This document shows positions 9,655 through 23,979 of a stretch of 64,000 nucleotides of DNA, one piece after another. Source of the DNA: Silanimonas sp044377035 (GTDB lineage: Bacteria; Pseudomonadota; Gammaproteobacteria; Xanthomonadales; Xanthomonadaceae); the NCBI RefSeq assembly GCF_044377035.1, contig NZ_JBILJW010000004.1, positions 62,001 to 126,000 on the forward strand. The letters are read 5' to 3'. Both the position numbers and the translations under genes were made by a program. Numbering within the stretch: position 1 is the stretch's first letter; each line of letters begins with the position of its first letter. The notes beneath the pieces are model-generated. The model made no database searches and was not told where the DNA came from. It saw only the letters and a list, made by a program, of their open reading frames with translations.

Positions 9655-10881
9655 TCAGCGTCCCTCGACGGGCGCGAAGGTGAGGCCAGCGCGCTGGCGC
9701 AGGCGTTCAACAAGGCGCATCCCCATCGCCGCCGCCGGCGTCCACGCGCCGCCCGGCGTCGCCTGGCGGTCGACGTCCTGCACCAGGCACAGCGCGGCCT
9801 CGCTGATCATCTTGCAGGTCGAGCCGTAACCGGGATCGCGGTCGCCGGTGACCTTCGTGGTGAGCTTGCGGCCATCGGCGGTTTCGCCGAAGAACAGCAC
9901 CTCGTAGCGGCCTTTTTCGCGCTGCTGTTTGTTCGGGCCCTCACCCGGCTTGGGCAGCGCGAAGCGCCGCAGCAGGGCGCGCGTGGGCGCGAAGGCCAGC
10001 AGCATGGTTTGAAGTTTGGAATTGCGTGCCATCGACTTGGCGCGCTTCTCGCCCGCTTTTCCTTCGCCAGTGAGCATGCGTTCGCTGTACACGAAGGCCT
10101 CGCCCCACGGATGGCCCAGCAGGGCGTGGCTGCGATGCACGTTCTTGGTGTTGATCGGCGCCATCACGAACGGTGCGGTCCATGCATTGGCCAGGTCGTC
10201 GAAGGCCGCGATGTTGTCGTTCGGCTGGCGCGGGCCCTTGAAGCCCGGCACCAATGCGAAGGGATCGCCCAAGGTGCGAATCAAGCTGCGGTCGCGGCCG
10301 ATGGCTTCCATCGTGGCCAACATGCTGGCCACGGTGCCGCCCGAGAACGTGCCCTTCATGACGCTGACCCGGCCGTGCACGCGCGTGAGCGACATGCCGA
10401 ATTTCTGCTTCGCCTCGTGCTGGGCATGCAGCACGCCGAGGTCGAACGGGATCGAATCGAAGCCACATGAGAACACGATGCGCGCGCCGCTGGCTTTGGC
10501 GGGTGACTCCAGCTCGGGAATCATCTTGGCCATCCAGCCCGGCTCGCCACACAGATCGACGTAATCGGTGCCGGCATGGGCGCAGGCGCGGATCAGCGGT
10601 TCACCGAATTGCTGGTAAGGCCCGACGGTGGTGATGACCACCTTCGTGCGCTTGACGAGTGCCGCGAGCGCGGCTTCGTCAGCGGCGTCGGCGACCAGCA
10701 AGGGCAGATCGCCCGGCAGGCCCAGCTCATCGCGAACCTGCGCGAGCTTGGCCGCGCTGCGACCCGCCATGGCCCAGCGCACCGACGCCGTGGCGCCGTA
10801 GGTGTTGTGCAGATACTCCGCCACCAGGCGGCCAGTGAAGCCGGTGGCACCAAAAACGATGAGGTCGAATTCTCTGTTCAT
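9655..10881 (-). CDS. Saccharopine dehydrogenase-like (trans-acting enoyl reductase family) oxidoreductase
   Basis: A 408-aa protein with an N-terminal Rossmann fold (DLIVFGATGFTGRLVAEYL) and the family blocks TVGPYQQFGEPLIRACAHAGTDYVDLCGE and RIVFSCGFDSIPFDLG. This family includes mycobacterial trans-acting enoyl reductases and uncharacterised membrane-associated NAD(P)-dependent reductases; the substrate here is unknown. Its start codon overlaps the stop of the AraC-type regulator in an ATGA, so the two are translationally coupled. That is an unusual partner for a stand-alone reductase and suggests the regulator controls it. Confidence 0.88.
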   Translation of the reverse strand: MNREFDLIVFGATGFTGRLVAEYLHNTYGATASVRWAMAGRSAAKLAQVRDELGLPGDLPLLVADAADEAALAALVKRTKVVITTVGPYQQFGEPLIRACAHAGTDYVDLCGEPGWMAKMIPELESPAKASGARIVFSCGFDSIPFDLGVLHAQHEAKQKFGMSLTRVHGRVSVMKGTFSGGTVASMLATMEAIGRDRSLIRTLGDPFALVPGFKGPRQPNDNIAAFDDLANAWTAPFVMAPINTKNVHRSHALLGHPWGEAFVYSERMLTGEGKAGEKRAKSMARNSKLQTMLLAFAPTRALLRRFALPKPGEGPNKQQREKGRYEVLFFGETADGRKLTTKVTGDRDPGYGSTCKMISEAALCLVQDVDRQATPGGAWTPAAAMGMRLVERLRQRAGLTFAPVEGR

Positions 10882-11711
10882 GGGCTGGATGGTCGCACGT
10901 CGATGACCGTCCACGTGAGGTCGATCGCGCTGAGGTTGGAGGGCGGCATGCCAAACATCGCCTTGAAGGTGTCGCTGAAATGCGCGCCACTGGAAAAGCC
11001 CGCGGTGTGGGCGGCGTCGGTGAGCGAGGCGCCGGCAACGATCTCGCGAACCGCAGAACCCACGCGTTGCCAAAGGCGCCAGCGACGCCACGGCAGGCCG
11101 GTGCTCTCGGTGAAGAGGCGTTGGAATTGCGAGACCGACAGCCCGGCTTGCGCCGCATGCTCGCTGACGCGATGCGTGAGGCCGGGGTCTGAGCGCAGAC
11201 GGGCCAGCGAGGCTTCGATCCTCCGATCCATGCGGGGCGCTTCGATTCCCAAGCACGCCCTCAGGGCGATGAAGTCGGCGCGTTGTGCACGGGGCTGTGC
11301 ATGCAGGCGGCGAAGCACATTCAGCGCCTTTTCCTCATCAGCGATGCCGATGGCACAGGCTCTGGGTCCCGGCGTGCCCGAGGCGGCAAGCTTTTTCCAC
11401 GATTGATCGCCGGCATCGAGGTAAAGAAAGGCCAGGGTCGAGGCGGGCGTGTGCAGGCGATGCCATTGGCCGGCCGGAATCACCGCACTGCGCACACGTC
11501 GTCCGGTTCCCGGAGGACCATCCAAGTGTTCCGCCACTTCGAATTCATCGTCGAGCCCGAAGGCCAGGACCGTCACGCTGTTGCGGTGTGCCGCAATGGG
11601 AAAGGCCGGGCCGATGTAGAGGATGACGTGCCCCCCGTCCACCAACTGGCCTCGAGGTGAAGCGCACGTTTCTGGAAGCGCCGTTGATCTTTGCGGCCTA
11701 GGATTCGCCAT
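10878..11711 (-). CDS. AraC family transcriptional regulator
   Basis: The 277-aa product has an N-terminal cupin-like sensing region and a C-terminal double helix-turn-helix. The first HTH is around HAAQAGLSVSQFQRLFTESTG and the second around LTDAAHTAGFSSGAHFSDTFKAMFGMPP, followed by the typical SNLS tail. It overlaps the downstream reductase by 4 bp and is divergent, with only 26 bp between starts, from a small membrane protein gene. The promoters must therefore overlap coding sequence. GAGGGAT precedes the ATG at a normal distance. The ligand is not deducible. Confidence 0.92.
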   Translation of the reverse strand: MANPRPQRSTALPETCASPRGQLVDGGHVILYIGPAFPIAAHRNSVTVLAFGLDDEFEVAEHLDGPPGTGRRVRSAVIPAGQWHRLHTPASTLAFLYLDAGDQSWKKLAASGTPGPRACAIGIADEEKALNVLRRLHAQPRAQRADFIALRACLGIEAPRMDRRIEASLARLRSDPGLTHRVSEHAAQAGLSVSQFQRLFTESTGLPWRRWRLWQRVGSAVREIVAGASLTDAAHTAGFSSGAHFSDTFKAMFGMPPSNLSAIDLTWTVIDVRPSSP

Positions 11712-11737
11712 CGTCGATCCCTCAGGAGTTCTTCACC

Positions 11738-12115
11738 ATGAAAGCATTCTCCGCGGCGCTATGGCTGCTCGTTGGGCTGGTTCACCTGTTGCCGGTGACC
11801 GGCGTTCTCGGCGCGGCCTCGCTGCAGCGCCTTTACGGCCTGCCCATCACCGACCCGAACCTGCTCATCCTGATGCAACACCGCGCCGTGCTGTTTGGTC
11901 TGGTGGGAGGGGTGATGGTGGCGGCGGCCTTCGTGCCCGCATGGCGATCGGTCGCGGCCGTCGTCGGCTTCATCAGCATCGGCAGCTTTCTGCTCATTGC
12001 CTGGAGCGTTGGTGGTTACAACGCACTGATCGCGAGGGTGGTTTGGATTGATGTGGCGGCGCTGGTGCTGCTGATCCTTGCGAGCCTACTGGCGATGCGC
12101 GCCCGCAGCGCCTGA
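11738..12115 (+). CDS. Small four-helix integral membrane protein
   Basis: The 125-aa protein is almost entirely hydrophobic, with four predicted membrane helices. It contains the recognisable block LVGLVHLLPVTGVLGAASLQ, then LYGLPITDPNLLILMQHRAVLFGL, and a C-terminal WIDVAALVLLIL helix. Relatives are sometimes labelled phosphopantetheine adenylyltransferase in databases, which this sequence clearly is not. A good AGGAG precedes the ATG. Divergent from the AraC gene, it may be a target of that regulator (inference). Function unknown. Confidence 0.82.
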   Translation: MKAFSAALWLLVGLVHLLPVTGVLGAASLQRLYGLPITDPNLLILMQHRAVLFGLVGGVMVAAAFVPAWRSVAAVVGFISIGSFLLIAWSVGGYNALIARVVWIDVAALVLLILASLLAMRARSA

Positions 12116-12349
12116 GTTGGACGCGGCCGTCGCGGGCCGATCTGCGAGCCGATTCTCGCGCGACCGCCTCTCGTCCTCCCCGCAATCACGATCCGTTCGG
12201 CTCGGATTCCTGAGTCGATGCATGGTGTTGGCTCGGGATTGCCTCGCTTCAGAAACTGTGATTCGCTTCTGGTGGGAGAAGTCAATGAACCTCGGTGCCC
12301 GTCGTGCGGCGCCGCACCATCCACCGAATATCTGGACACGGAGGTCGAC

Positions 12350-15300
12350 ATGTCACCTGCGTTTCGTTCGCTTGCCCTGTGTTTTTCGCTCTTGATGGCC
12401 ACCCCCGCATGGTCGGGGACTCCGCCGTTCGATGCTGAGGAATACCTCCGGTTCTCCGCTTCGGAGAGTTCCATCGCCATGGAATCAGGCGCAGGGCAGT
12501 TGAATTGGCCAGAGAACTTCACGCTCGAGGCTTGGGTTTACCCCACGGCGGCTTCGCCCTTCGGTGTGATCGCCGGGCGTGTGGCCGCGAATCGTGGCGC
12601 CGACCCGTTCTACAACGTGGTGCTCGCCTTCGAAGGGCAGGACGGCCTGACGCCGGCCTTCATCCAGACCACGGGGCAGGCCGGTACCTATCGCGACGTG
12701 CGCGCCTCGCAACCCCTCCCGTTGTATCAATGGACGCATCTCGCGGCGACGCGGCAAGGCACCGAGCTGCGGCTGTTCGTCGATGGCGTTCAGGTGGCCA
12801 CCGGTTCCAGTGCTGGGCCGAGTCATCCTTCGCCCGGGGTCCCTTTCGCCATAGGCGCGGGAGCGCGAGGGGACGGCACGGGCCCGCAGTGCTGCGGGTC
12901 GTCGATCGTTGTGCGCAACGTGAAGATCTGGAACCGCGCGCTGAATGGTGCCGAAGTGCAGGGCAGTGCTGCGGCCGACAGCTATGTCACCCAGCCGGCA
13001 GATCTAGTGCGCTTTTGGCCGATCAACGAGGGCACAGGCACTACGCTTACCAGCGCGATTACGGGTGCGCCGGCGCTGGTGGCCGGTGCCTCGGACGGCC
13101 GATCCGTTCCCCGTTGGTCGGAAGCCGCCTTCCTTCGGCCGCTCTTCCGCGCATCCAGCGAGACGATCACCGCGCGTTCCTCCGCGATTACCGACCTGTG
13201 GCCGGTACGCATTGGTCAGGACACCCATTTCCTCGGCACGAACCTCATTTGGCCACCTACTTTCCCGGAAACGACGGCTGCGGTGTCGATGCTGTCGCCG
13301 AGTGGCACGCGTTTGCTTGGAAGCAGTGAGCAGCGTCTGATCGGTTCGCCTTTGACGGTGCATGTCCGCGACTCCGTCGCTTTCGATGCCAATGGCGACG
13401 GCCGGCAGGACATCGTGCTGGCGGACCATGGCACCGACACCGCGCCGTTTCCCGGTGGCGTCGCGCGCCTGTTCATGCAGCAGGCCGACGGCCGCTTCGC
13501 CGACGAAACGACGACGCGCCTCCCTGGGCCTGTGCGTTTCCATCACGGTGTCGCGGCGGGGGACTTCGATCGCGACGGGGACGAGGACATTTTTTTCTGT
13601 TCCTTCACCCAGCTCGATCCCGCCAAATCGTCCGCGGTGATGCGCAATGACGGCCAAGGCAATTTCCAGCAGACCTCGGCAGGCACGCTGCCGAACGACA
13701 TCGAGCGCGGATACCTCCGGTGCCTTATCGCTCGGACGATCGATGTAGACCGGGACGGTGACCTCGACATCGTCGCGTCGCTTTACCGTCCTGCGGGGCC
13801 CAATGACCCCCAGGAACGTCACGATCGCATCCTCGTGAACAACGGAGCAGGCCGCTTCAGCTTTGCTCCGGAGGACACCCTGCCGCGTCGTCGCCCTTCC
13901 GAGGGCGCACAGACCGCAGCAATCACCGTCGCCGACATGGACGGAGATGGCATCGATGACATCGTGGCAGGTGCCACGCCCGACTACCGCGATGTCTCGG
14001 TTCTCCACTACTACCGCGGTCGTGGCGACGGCACTTTCGAAGACCGCACCGCCGACCTGCCGAACAAATGGCCGTTGGAGACGTGGATCTACGACGTCAA
14101 TGCGCTGGATTTCGATGGAGACGGCCGACGGGATCTCTTCGTACGGATGTCGTCGATCGACGGCAATAACCCGGGGCCCTATGTAGAACTGCTGTTGAAT
14201 CGTGGCCGTGATTGGATCCCGATGGGCGTGCGCGCTGGATTGGACGCGGTACGCCTCGAAGGGCGCACGGCGGTTCCCGTCGACGTCGACAGGGACGGCG
14301 ATGTGGACGTCGCGTTCGCTGCCGGATTGACGGCGGGCTACCTGCTTCGCGAGCGTCCGTTCCCGACCAATTTCCGTCGGCCTGCGCACGCCCTTTCCAG
14401 CGGGACGGTGAAACCGCTCGTCTTGAACGCTGGAGAAACCCACGAGCACCTCTACATCGACGTGCCGCCGACCGCGCGCGAGGTGCGTTTCGAGACCACG
14501 AGTGCACAGAACGTCGACCTTTACCTGTCGCGACGTCCTTTCAGTTCATCGCCGAATGTTCTCGCGGCACCGCGGCGTACGGAGACGCTGGCCAGCGGCA
14601 CGACCCCCTCAGGCAACGAAGTGCTGGTGGTGTCGGGCTCGAATCTCTCGGCAGGCCGCTGGTATTTGACGCCGGTGAACCCGGGGGGCACGGCCGCCGA
14701 CCTCACCGTCAAGGCGACGATCACCAATTCGACGACGGTTCCCGCCGTCGCTGCTGGGCACTTCTACAACCCGTCGCGGGGCGGGCACGGCGTGTCCTAC
14801 GAGTACGTGTCCGGCCAGCGCGTTCTGATCTGGTACACCTATCTCGAAGACGGTACGCCTGTCTGGTACTACGCGCAGGACTTCGCGCCTAGCCCGAACC
14901 TCGGGACATGGTCGGCGCCGCTGCTGCGCTTCCAGTGGTACAACGGATCAAACTTGAGCCGCACCGTGGGATCGGTGCGAGTTACCGAGTTGGGTAAGCA
15001 AGGGGGCTCGGATCGCATCGTCTTCAGCTGGAACCTCAACGGCGAGTCGGGTTCGGAGACGATGGAGCGTCTAGGCGGCGTGGGCTGCCCTGCAGGATAC
15101 GAAGGCAACAACGGCTTGTGGTTCGCGCCGACGCTTTCGGGCTACGGCTACACCGTCACCTTCTTCCCGGATTACGAGTTCATTCCGGTCTATCTCTACG
15201 ACGGGCGCGGCAATCCTCGTTGGCTGACTGGGGAGAAGGCAGGCTTCACTTCGACCGACACCGCGATCCCGCTCGGGCAAGCGCGGGGGTTCTGCCCGCT

Positions 15301-15481
15301 GTGTGACCGAACCGGGAATCCTGTGCGATCGAGTGCAGGCACGATGACGCGGCGGTTCAATGGCAGCAGAATCTCGGGACTCGCGTTGAACGCCCAGTTG
15401 GCATCGCCCTTGAGCGGAACCTGGGTGCAGGATCGGCCGGTGAGTCTGCTTACCGATCCCTCGCCCTGCGTTGTCCCCTGA
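12350..15481 (+). CDS. Large secreted LamG / FG-GAP (VCBS) repeat protein
   Basis: From the ATG at 12350 (preceded by GGAGGT) the product is 1043 aa with a signal peptide ending near ATPAWSG. It then has a LamG/concanavalin-like domain (about 30-230; NFTLEAWVYPTAA). Six DxDxDGxxD-type calcium loops of FG-GAP repeats follow (DANGDGRQD, DFDRDGDED, DVDRDGDLD, DMDGDGIDD, DFDGDGRRD, DVDRDGDVD). Next comes a PPC-like beta domain, and last a Trp/Tyr-rich C-terminal region with two related halves (HFYNPSRGGHGVSYEY and GLWFAPTLSGYGYTVTF). This looks like an extracellular binding protein. No catalytic domain was recognised. The frame is open 5' of the start, but that stretch lacks a signal sequence. 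It lies beside the starch island, but a link is not shown. Confidence 0.88.
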   Translation: MSPAFRSLALCFSLLMATPAWSGTPPFDAEEYLRFSASESSIAMESGAGQLNWPENFTLEAWVYPTAASPFGVIAGRVAANRGADPFYNVVLAFEGQDGLTPAFIQTTGQAGTYRDVRASQPLPLYQWTHLAATRQGTELRLFVDGVQVATGSSAGPSHPSPGVPFAIGAGARGDGTGPQCCGSSIVVRNVKIWNRALNGAEVQGSAAADSYVTQPADLVRFWPINEGTGTTLTSAITGAPALVAGASDGRSVPRWSEAAFLRPLFRASSETITARSSAITDLWPVRIGQDTHFLGTNLIWPPTFPETTAAVSMLSPSGTRLLGSSEQRLIGSPLTVHVRDSVAFDANGDGRQDIVLADHGTDTAPFPGGVARLFMQQADGRFADETTTRLPGPVRFHHGVAAGDFDRDGDEDIFFCSFTQLDPAKSSAVMRNDGQGNFQQTSAGTLPNDIERGYLRCLIARTIDVDRDGDLDIVASLYRPAGPNDPQERHDRILVNNGAGRFSFAPEDTLPRRRPSEGAQTAAITVADMDGDGIDDIVAGATPDYRDVSVLHYYRGRGDGTFEDRTADLPNKWPLETWIYDVNALDFDGDGRRDLFVRMSSIDGNNPGPYVELLLNRGRDWIPMGVRAGLDAVRLEGRTAVPVDVDRDGDVDVAFAAGLTAGYLLRERPFPTNFRRPAHALSSGTVKPLVLNAGETHEHLYIDVPPTAREVRFETTSAQNVDLYLSRRPFSSSPNVLAAPRRTETLASGTTPSGNEVLVVSGSNLSAGRWYLTPVNPGGTAADLTVKATITNSTTVPAVAAGHFYNPSRGGHGVSYEYVSGQRVLIWYTYLEDGTPVWYYAQDFAPSPNLGTWSAPLLRFQWYNGSNLSRTVGSVRVTELGKQGGSDRIVFSWNLNGESGSETMERLGGVGCPAGYEGNNGLWFAPTLSGYGYTVTFFPDYEFIPVYLYDGRGNPRWLTGEKAGFTSTDTAIPLGQARGFCPLCDRTGNPVRSSAGTMTRRFNGSRISGLALNAQLASPLSGTWVQDRPVSLLTDPSPCVVP

Positions 15482-15482
15482 G

Positions 15483-15521
15483 GACGAGGGCGCGACGGCT
15501 TCGGCCGCCGTGCCCCTCGTC
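15483..15521. terminator. Bidirectional stem-loop with UUCG tetraloop between convergent genes
   Basis: GACGAGGG (15483-15490) pairs with CCCTCGTC (15514-15521), and the interior folds as GGC-TTCG-GCC, a very stable UUCG cap. It fills the 43-bp gap between the LamG/FG-GAP gene and malQ. There is no T-run on either side, so it may act as an mRNA 3'-end stabiliser as much as a terminator. Confidence 0.5.
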
Positions 15522-15524
15522 GGT

Positions 15525-17044
15525 TCAGCGGATCCCGCTCAAACCCCACGGCCCGCGGCCGCTCGTCGCGGTGATCAGGCCGAGCACGCGCTTCGCCTCG
15601 TCGTCGACCATCGGCCAGGTGAAGCGCCAGCTCCAGTTGTGGTCACCCATCGTGCCCGGGATGTTCATGCGGTGCGCAGCGTCGAGGCCGAGCACGTCCT
15701 GCAGCGGGAACACGGCGAAGTTCGCGACCGAATTCGCGCAGGCGCGCACCATCGCCCAGTGCACGTCGTGCTCGGAAGCGGGCAGGTAGCTGCCGGCGAA
15801 CTGGCGCTCGCGCGGCGTCGCGCTGTTCCACCAGCCGCGCACGGTGTCGTTGTCGTGCGTGCCGGTGTAGGCCACGCGCGCCCTTTCGCTGTTGTGCGGC
15901 AGGAAGGGGTCCGTGGCGTCGCCGCCGAAGGCGAACTGCAGGATCGTCATGCCGGGGAAGCCGCAGCCGTCGCGAAGTTCGATGACGTCGGGCGTGATCA
16001 GGCCGAGGTCTTCAGCAACGATGGGCAGCGGGCCAAGCGCTTTCTCGATGGCATCGAACAGCGCCTTGCCGGGGCCGGGTACCCACTGGCCTTCTTCAGC
16101 CGTGGGGCAGCTCGCGGGGATCTCGTAGTAGCCAGCGAAACCGCGGAAGTGGTCGATGCGGAACACGTCGGCAAGGCCGAGCGCGCGGCGCACGCGGTCA
16201 CTCCACCACGCGAAGTCTTCCTTCGCCATGCGGTCCCAGCGGTACAGCGGGTTGCCCCAGCGCTGGCCGGTCGGCGCCATCGCATCGGGCGGGCAGCCGG
16301 CGACGGCGGTGGGCTGGCCGTCGCTGTCGAGTTGATACAAATCCGGGCGCGCCCAGCAGTCGGCGCTGTGGTGCGCGATGTAGATCGGCAGGTCGCCCAT
16401 CACCGCGATGCCTTGCGTGTTGGCGTAGCCCTTCAGCGCCGCGGCCTGCGTGTCGAAGCACCACTGCACCCACGTCCAGTAGCCGATCTCGGCGGCGTGC
16501 TCGATGCGCGCGGCGGCCAAGGCCTTCGGGTCGCGGTCGCGCAGCGCCGGCGCCCAGGTCCACCACGGCATGCCGCCGTGCGCGGTCTCCAGCGCCATGA
16601 ACAGCGCGTAGTCGTCGAGCCAGTAAGCCTCCTGCTGCGCCCACGCGACCTTGGCGGCGCGCTCAGCCGGCGCGTTCTTCGCGACATAGCCGGCATAGGC
16701 CGCGCGCAGTTGCGCGTTGCGCCAATCGACGACCTTGCCGAAGTCGACCTGGCGTGCATCGAAGCCGCCTTCGGGCAGCGTCGGCGCCTTGAGCCAGCCG
16801 TTCGCGACCAGGCCTTCGAGGGCGATCATCAGCGGGCTGCCGGCGAAGGCCGACACGCTCTGGTAGGGCGAGTTGCCCGGGCCGATGGGGTTCACCGGCA
16901 GCCACTGCCAGATCGTCTGGCCGGCGTCTTTCAGCCAATCGACGAACCGGAACGCGTCCGGGCCGAAGTCGCCGATGCCGTGCGGGCCGGGCAGGGAAGT
17001 GACATGCAGGAGCACGCCGGCGGCGCGCTGGTCGAGGTTGAACA

Positions 17045-17045
<1 letters not shown>
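15525..17045 (-). CDS. malQ: 4-alpha-glucanotransferase (amylomaltase, GH77)
   Basis: MalQ rearranges maltodextrins by transferring alpha-1,4-glucan segments, releasing glucose in the cytosol. The 506-aa length is normal. The start MFNLDQRAAGVLLHVTSLPG is a family signature, and the catalytic regions are clear: nucleophile Asp in VFRIDHFRGF, acid/base Glu in IVAEDLGLI and the third Asp in TGTHDNDTVRGW. It is the last gene of a four-gene minus-strand operon (glgP-glgB-glgX-malQ); its ATG overlaps the glgX stop by one base (TGATG). Expression most likely starts at the palindrome-bearing promoter before glgP. Confidence 0.96.
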
Positions 17046-19176
<2,131 letters not shown>

Positions 19177-19180
<4 letters not shown>

Positions 19181-21403
19181 GCCGGGCGCAGCACCACGGT
19201 GGCCAGTGGCGGCAAGGTCAGGGTGAGCCCGCCGTCCTTCGCCTTCAGCACGCCGCCGCCGTTGCCAGCGTCGCTGCCGCCGTAGTGGCGCGAATCGGTG
19301 TTCAGCGCTTCGCGCCAGGCCTTCGGTGCGCCCTTCGGCAGCGGCAGGCGATAGCCCTCGCGCGGCACCGGGGTGAAGTTGCAGACGACGAGGGCGATGT
19401 CGCCGGCACCGTCATGCCGCGCCCACGCGAACACGCTCTGCTCGCGGTCGTCGCCGACCAGCCACTCGAAACCGGCGGCTTCGCCATCGAGCGCATGCAG
19501 GGCCGGGGCTTCGCGATACAGGGCATTGAGGTCGCGCACGAGGTCGCGCACGCCGGCGTGGTGCGGGTACTGCAACAGGTGCCAGGGCAGCGGTTCGGCA
19601 TCGCGCCATTCGTCGCCTTGAGCGAACTCCTGGCCCATGAACAGCAGCTTCTTGCCCGGGTGGCCCCACATGAAGCCGTAGTAGGCGCGCAGGTTGGCGA
19701 AGCGCTGCCAATCGTCGCCGGGGCAGCGGCCGAGGATCGAGCCCTTGCCGTGCACCACTTCGTCGTGGGACAGCGGCAGCATGAAGTTCTCGCTGAAGGC
19801 GTACACGAGGCCGAAGCTCATCCGGTCGTGGTGCCAGCGCCGATGCACGGGCTCTTCCTGCAGGTAGCGCAGCGTGTCGTTCATCCACCCCATGTTCCAT
19901 TTGAAGTGGAAGCCGAGCCCCCCGGCGTGCACCGGCGCCGATACCCCGGGGAAGCTCGTGGACTCTTCGGCCAGCGTGATGGCGCCGGGGCATTCGCGGC
20001 CGATCGTGGTGTTGATGTGCTTCAGCAGCGCGATGGCTTCGAGGTTCTCCCGGCCACCGTGCGCGTTGGGTATCCAGTTCCCCGCCTCGCGGGAATAGTC
20101 GCGGTAGAGCATCGAGGCCACCGCATCCACGCGCAGGCCGTCGACGCCCCAGTGCTCCAGCCAGTGCAGCGCGCTGCCGGTGAGGAAGCTCACCACCTCG
20201 TTGCGGCCGAAGTTCGGGATCAGCGTGCCCCAGTCGCGGTGCTCGCCTTCGCGCGGGTCGGCGTATTCGTAGAGCGCCGTGCCGTCGAAGCGGCCGAGGC
20301 CGTGGGCGTCGCGCGGGAAATGCGCCGGTACCCAATCAAGGATCACGCCGAGGCCAGCCGCATGGCAGGCGGCGACGAAACGACCGAAGCCTTCCGGTTC
20401 GCCGAAGCGCGCGGTGGGCGCGAACAGTCCGAGCGTCTGGTAGCCCCAGCTGCCGTCGAAGGGATGCTCGGTGATCGGCAGCAGTTCGACGTGGGTGAAG
20501 CCGAGCGCCGCCGCGTAGCCGGGCAGCACCGCGGCCAGCGCATCCCAGTGCGGGAAGCCGGTGCGTGCGCTGTGCTCGGCGCAGGCAGGGCGTTCGGCGG
20601 TCGCCGTGGCGAGGTCGGGGTGCGCCCAGGAGGCGAGGTGCACCTCGTAGGTGCTGATCGGCACGCCACGATGGTTGCGTGCGGCGCGGTTGGCCGGCAG
20701 GGGCGTGTCGGCGCGCGGCGCGGCCACGCGGCTGGCATTGCCGGGGCGCAGCTCGCTGGCGAACGCGTAGGGGTCGGCCTTGGCCGGCAACAGGCTGCCG
20801 TTGGCATCGACCAGCTCGTACTTGTAGAGGTCGCCCGGCGCGGCATGCGGCACGAACAGCTCCCACACGCCCGCGGTGTGGCGCAGGCGCATCGGATGCC
20901 GGCGGCCGTCCCAGCCGTTGAAATCGCCGACCACGGAAACGCGCCGCGCATTCGGCGCCCAGACGGCGAAGCGGACGCCCTGAATGCCGCTGATCGTAGT
21001 GGCGTGCGCGCCGAGGAAGCGCTGAGGGCGGGTGTGGTGGCCTTCGTGGAAGGCGCGCAGTTCGTCGTCGCTGATCTGCGGGCCGAACGCATAGGCGTCC
21101 GCGTAGGTGCCGTCGTCGCCATTGGCCCAGCGCACCCGCAGGAGGTAGTCGAAACGCTGCTTTCGGCGAGGGATGCGGCCTTCGAACAGCGGCGTGACCA
21201 GGCTCTCGCCCGCCGACAGCCCGAGGGCGCGCGGCGCCAGCGTCGCGACGGCCTTGCCCGTCGCGGCATCGAGCACGTCGACGGCGTCGGCGCCGGGCAG
21301 CAGGGCGCGCAGCCACAGCGCGCCGGCCGCGTCGGCGTGGAGGCCGAGCACGGCGAAGGGATCGGCGTGGCGCGCCGCGAGCAGGGCCGCGACGGCGCCC
21401 GGA

Positions 21404-21411
<8 letters not shown>
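19177..21411 (-). CDS. glgB: 1,4-alpha-glucan branching enzyme GlgB (GH13)
   Basis: A 744-aa long-form branching enzyme. It carries two N-terminal CBM48-like modules (the second at VRFAVWAPNARRVSVVGDFN), then the GH13 barrel. Catalytic Asp lies in VDGLRVDAVASMLYRDYSR, Glu in ITLAEESTSFPGV and the third Asp in LPLSHDEVVHGKGS. It forms alpha-1,6 branches in glycogen in the cytosol. It overlaps glgP by 8 bp at its 5' end and glgX by 4 bp at its 3' end, so translation is coupled. No glgA or glgC (synthase, ADP-glucose pyrophosphorylase) is in this window, so the operon reads as glucan remodelling and breakdown; synthesis would have to be encoded elsewhere. Confidence 0.96.
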
Positions 21412-23899
<2,488 letters not shown>

Positions 23900-23939
23900 C
23901 CGCGGGAGCTTAAGACCCACGTCCGCGCTGGGGCGGGCG

Positions 23940-23953
23940 TGAAAACGTATTCA
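23940..23953. promoter_or_regulatory. LacI-type palindromic operator upstream of glgP
   Basis: TGAAAACGTATTCA is a CG-centred 14-bp near-palindrome in the 59-bp gap between the pulA stop and the glgP-operon start, placed where a repressor or activator would act on glgP transcription. It matches the sites at 26778 and 38935 in the core ACGTAT and in most flanking positions. LacI-family proteins typically bind such CG-centred palindromes. Confidence 0.6.
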
Positions 23954-23979
23954 TGGGCGCGGGCACGACGGCGTGTCGA

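Noticed and set aside
11738..12115. Annotation of the 125-aa protein as phosphopantetheine adenylyltransferase
   Set aside because: The protein is almost wholly membrane helices and has no nucleotidyltransferase motif; that label on relatives looks like propagated error.
12304..12317. 14-bp perfect palindrome upstream of the LamG/FG-GAP gene
   Set aside because: GC-only palindromes of this size are expected by chance in such DNA, and it is not repeated elsewhere in the window, so I do not call it an operator.
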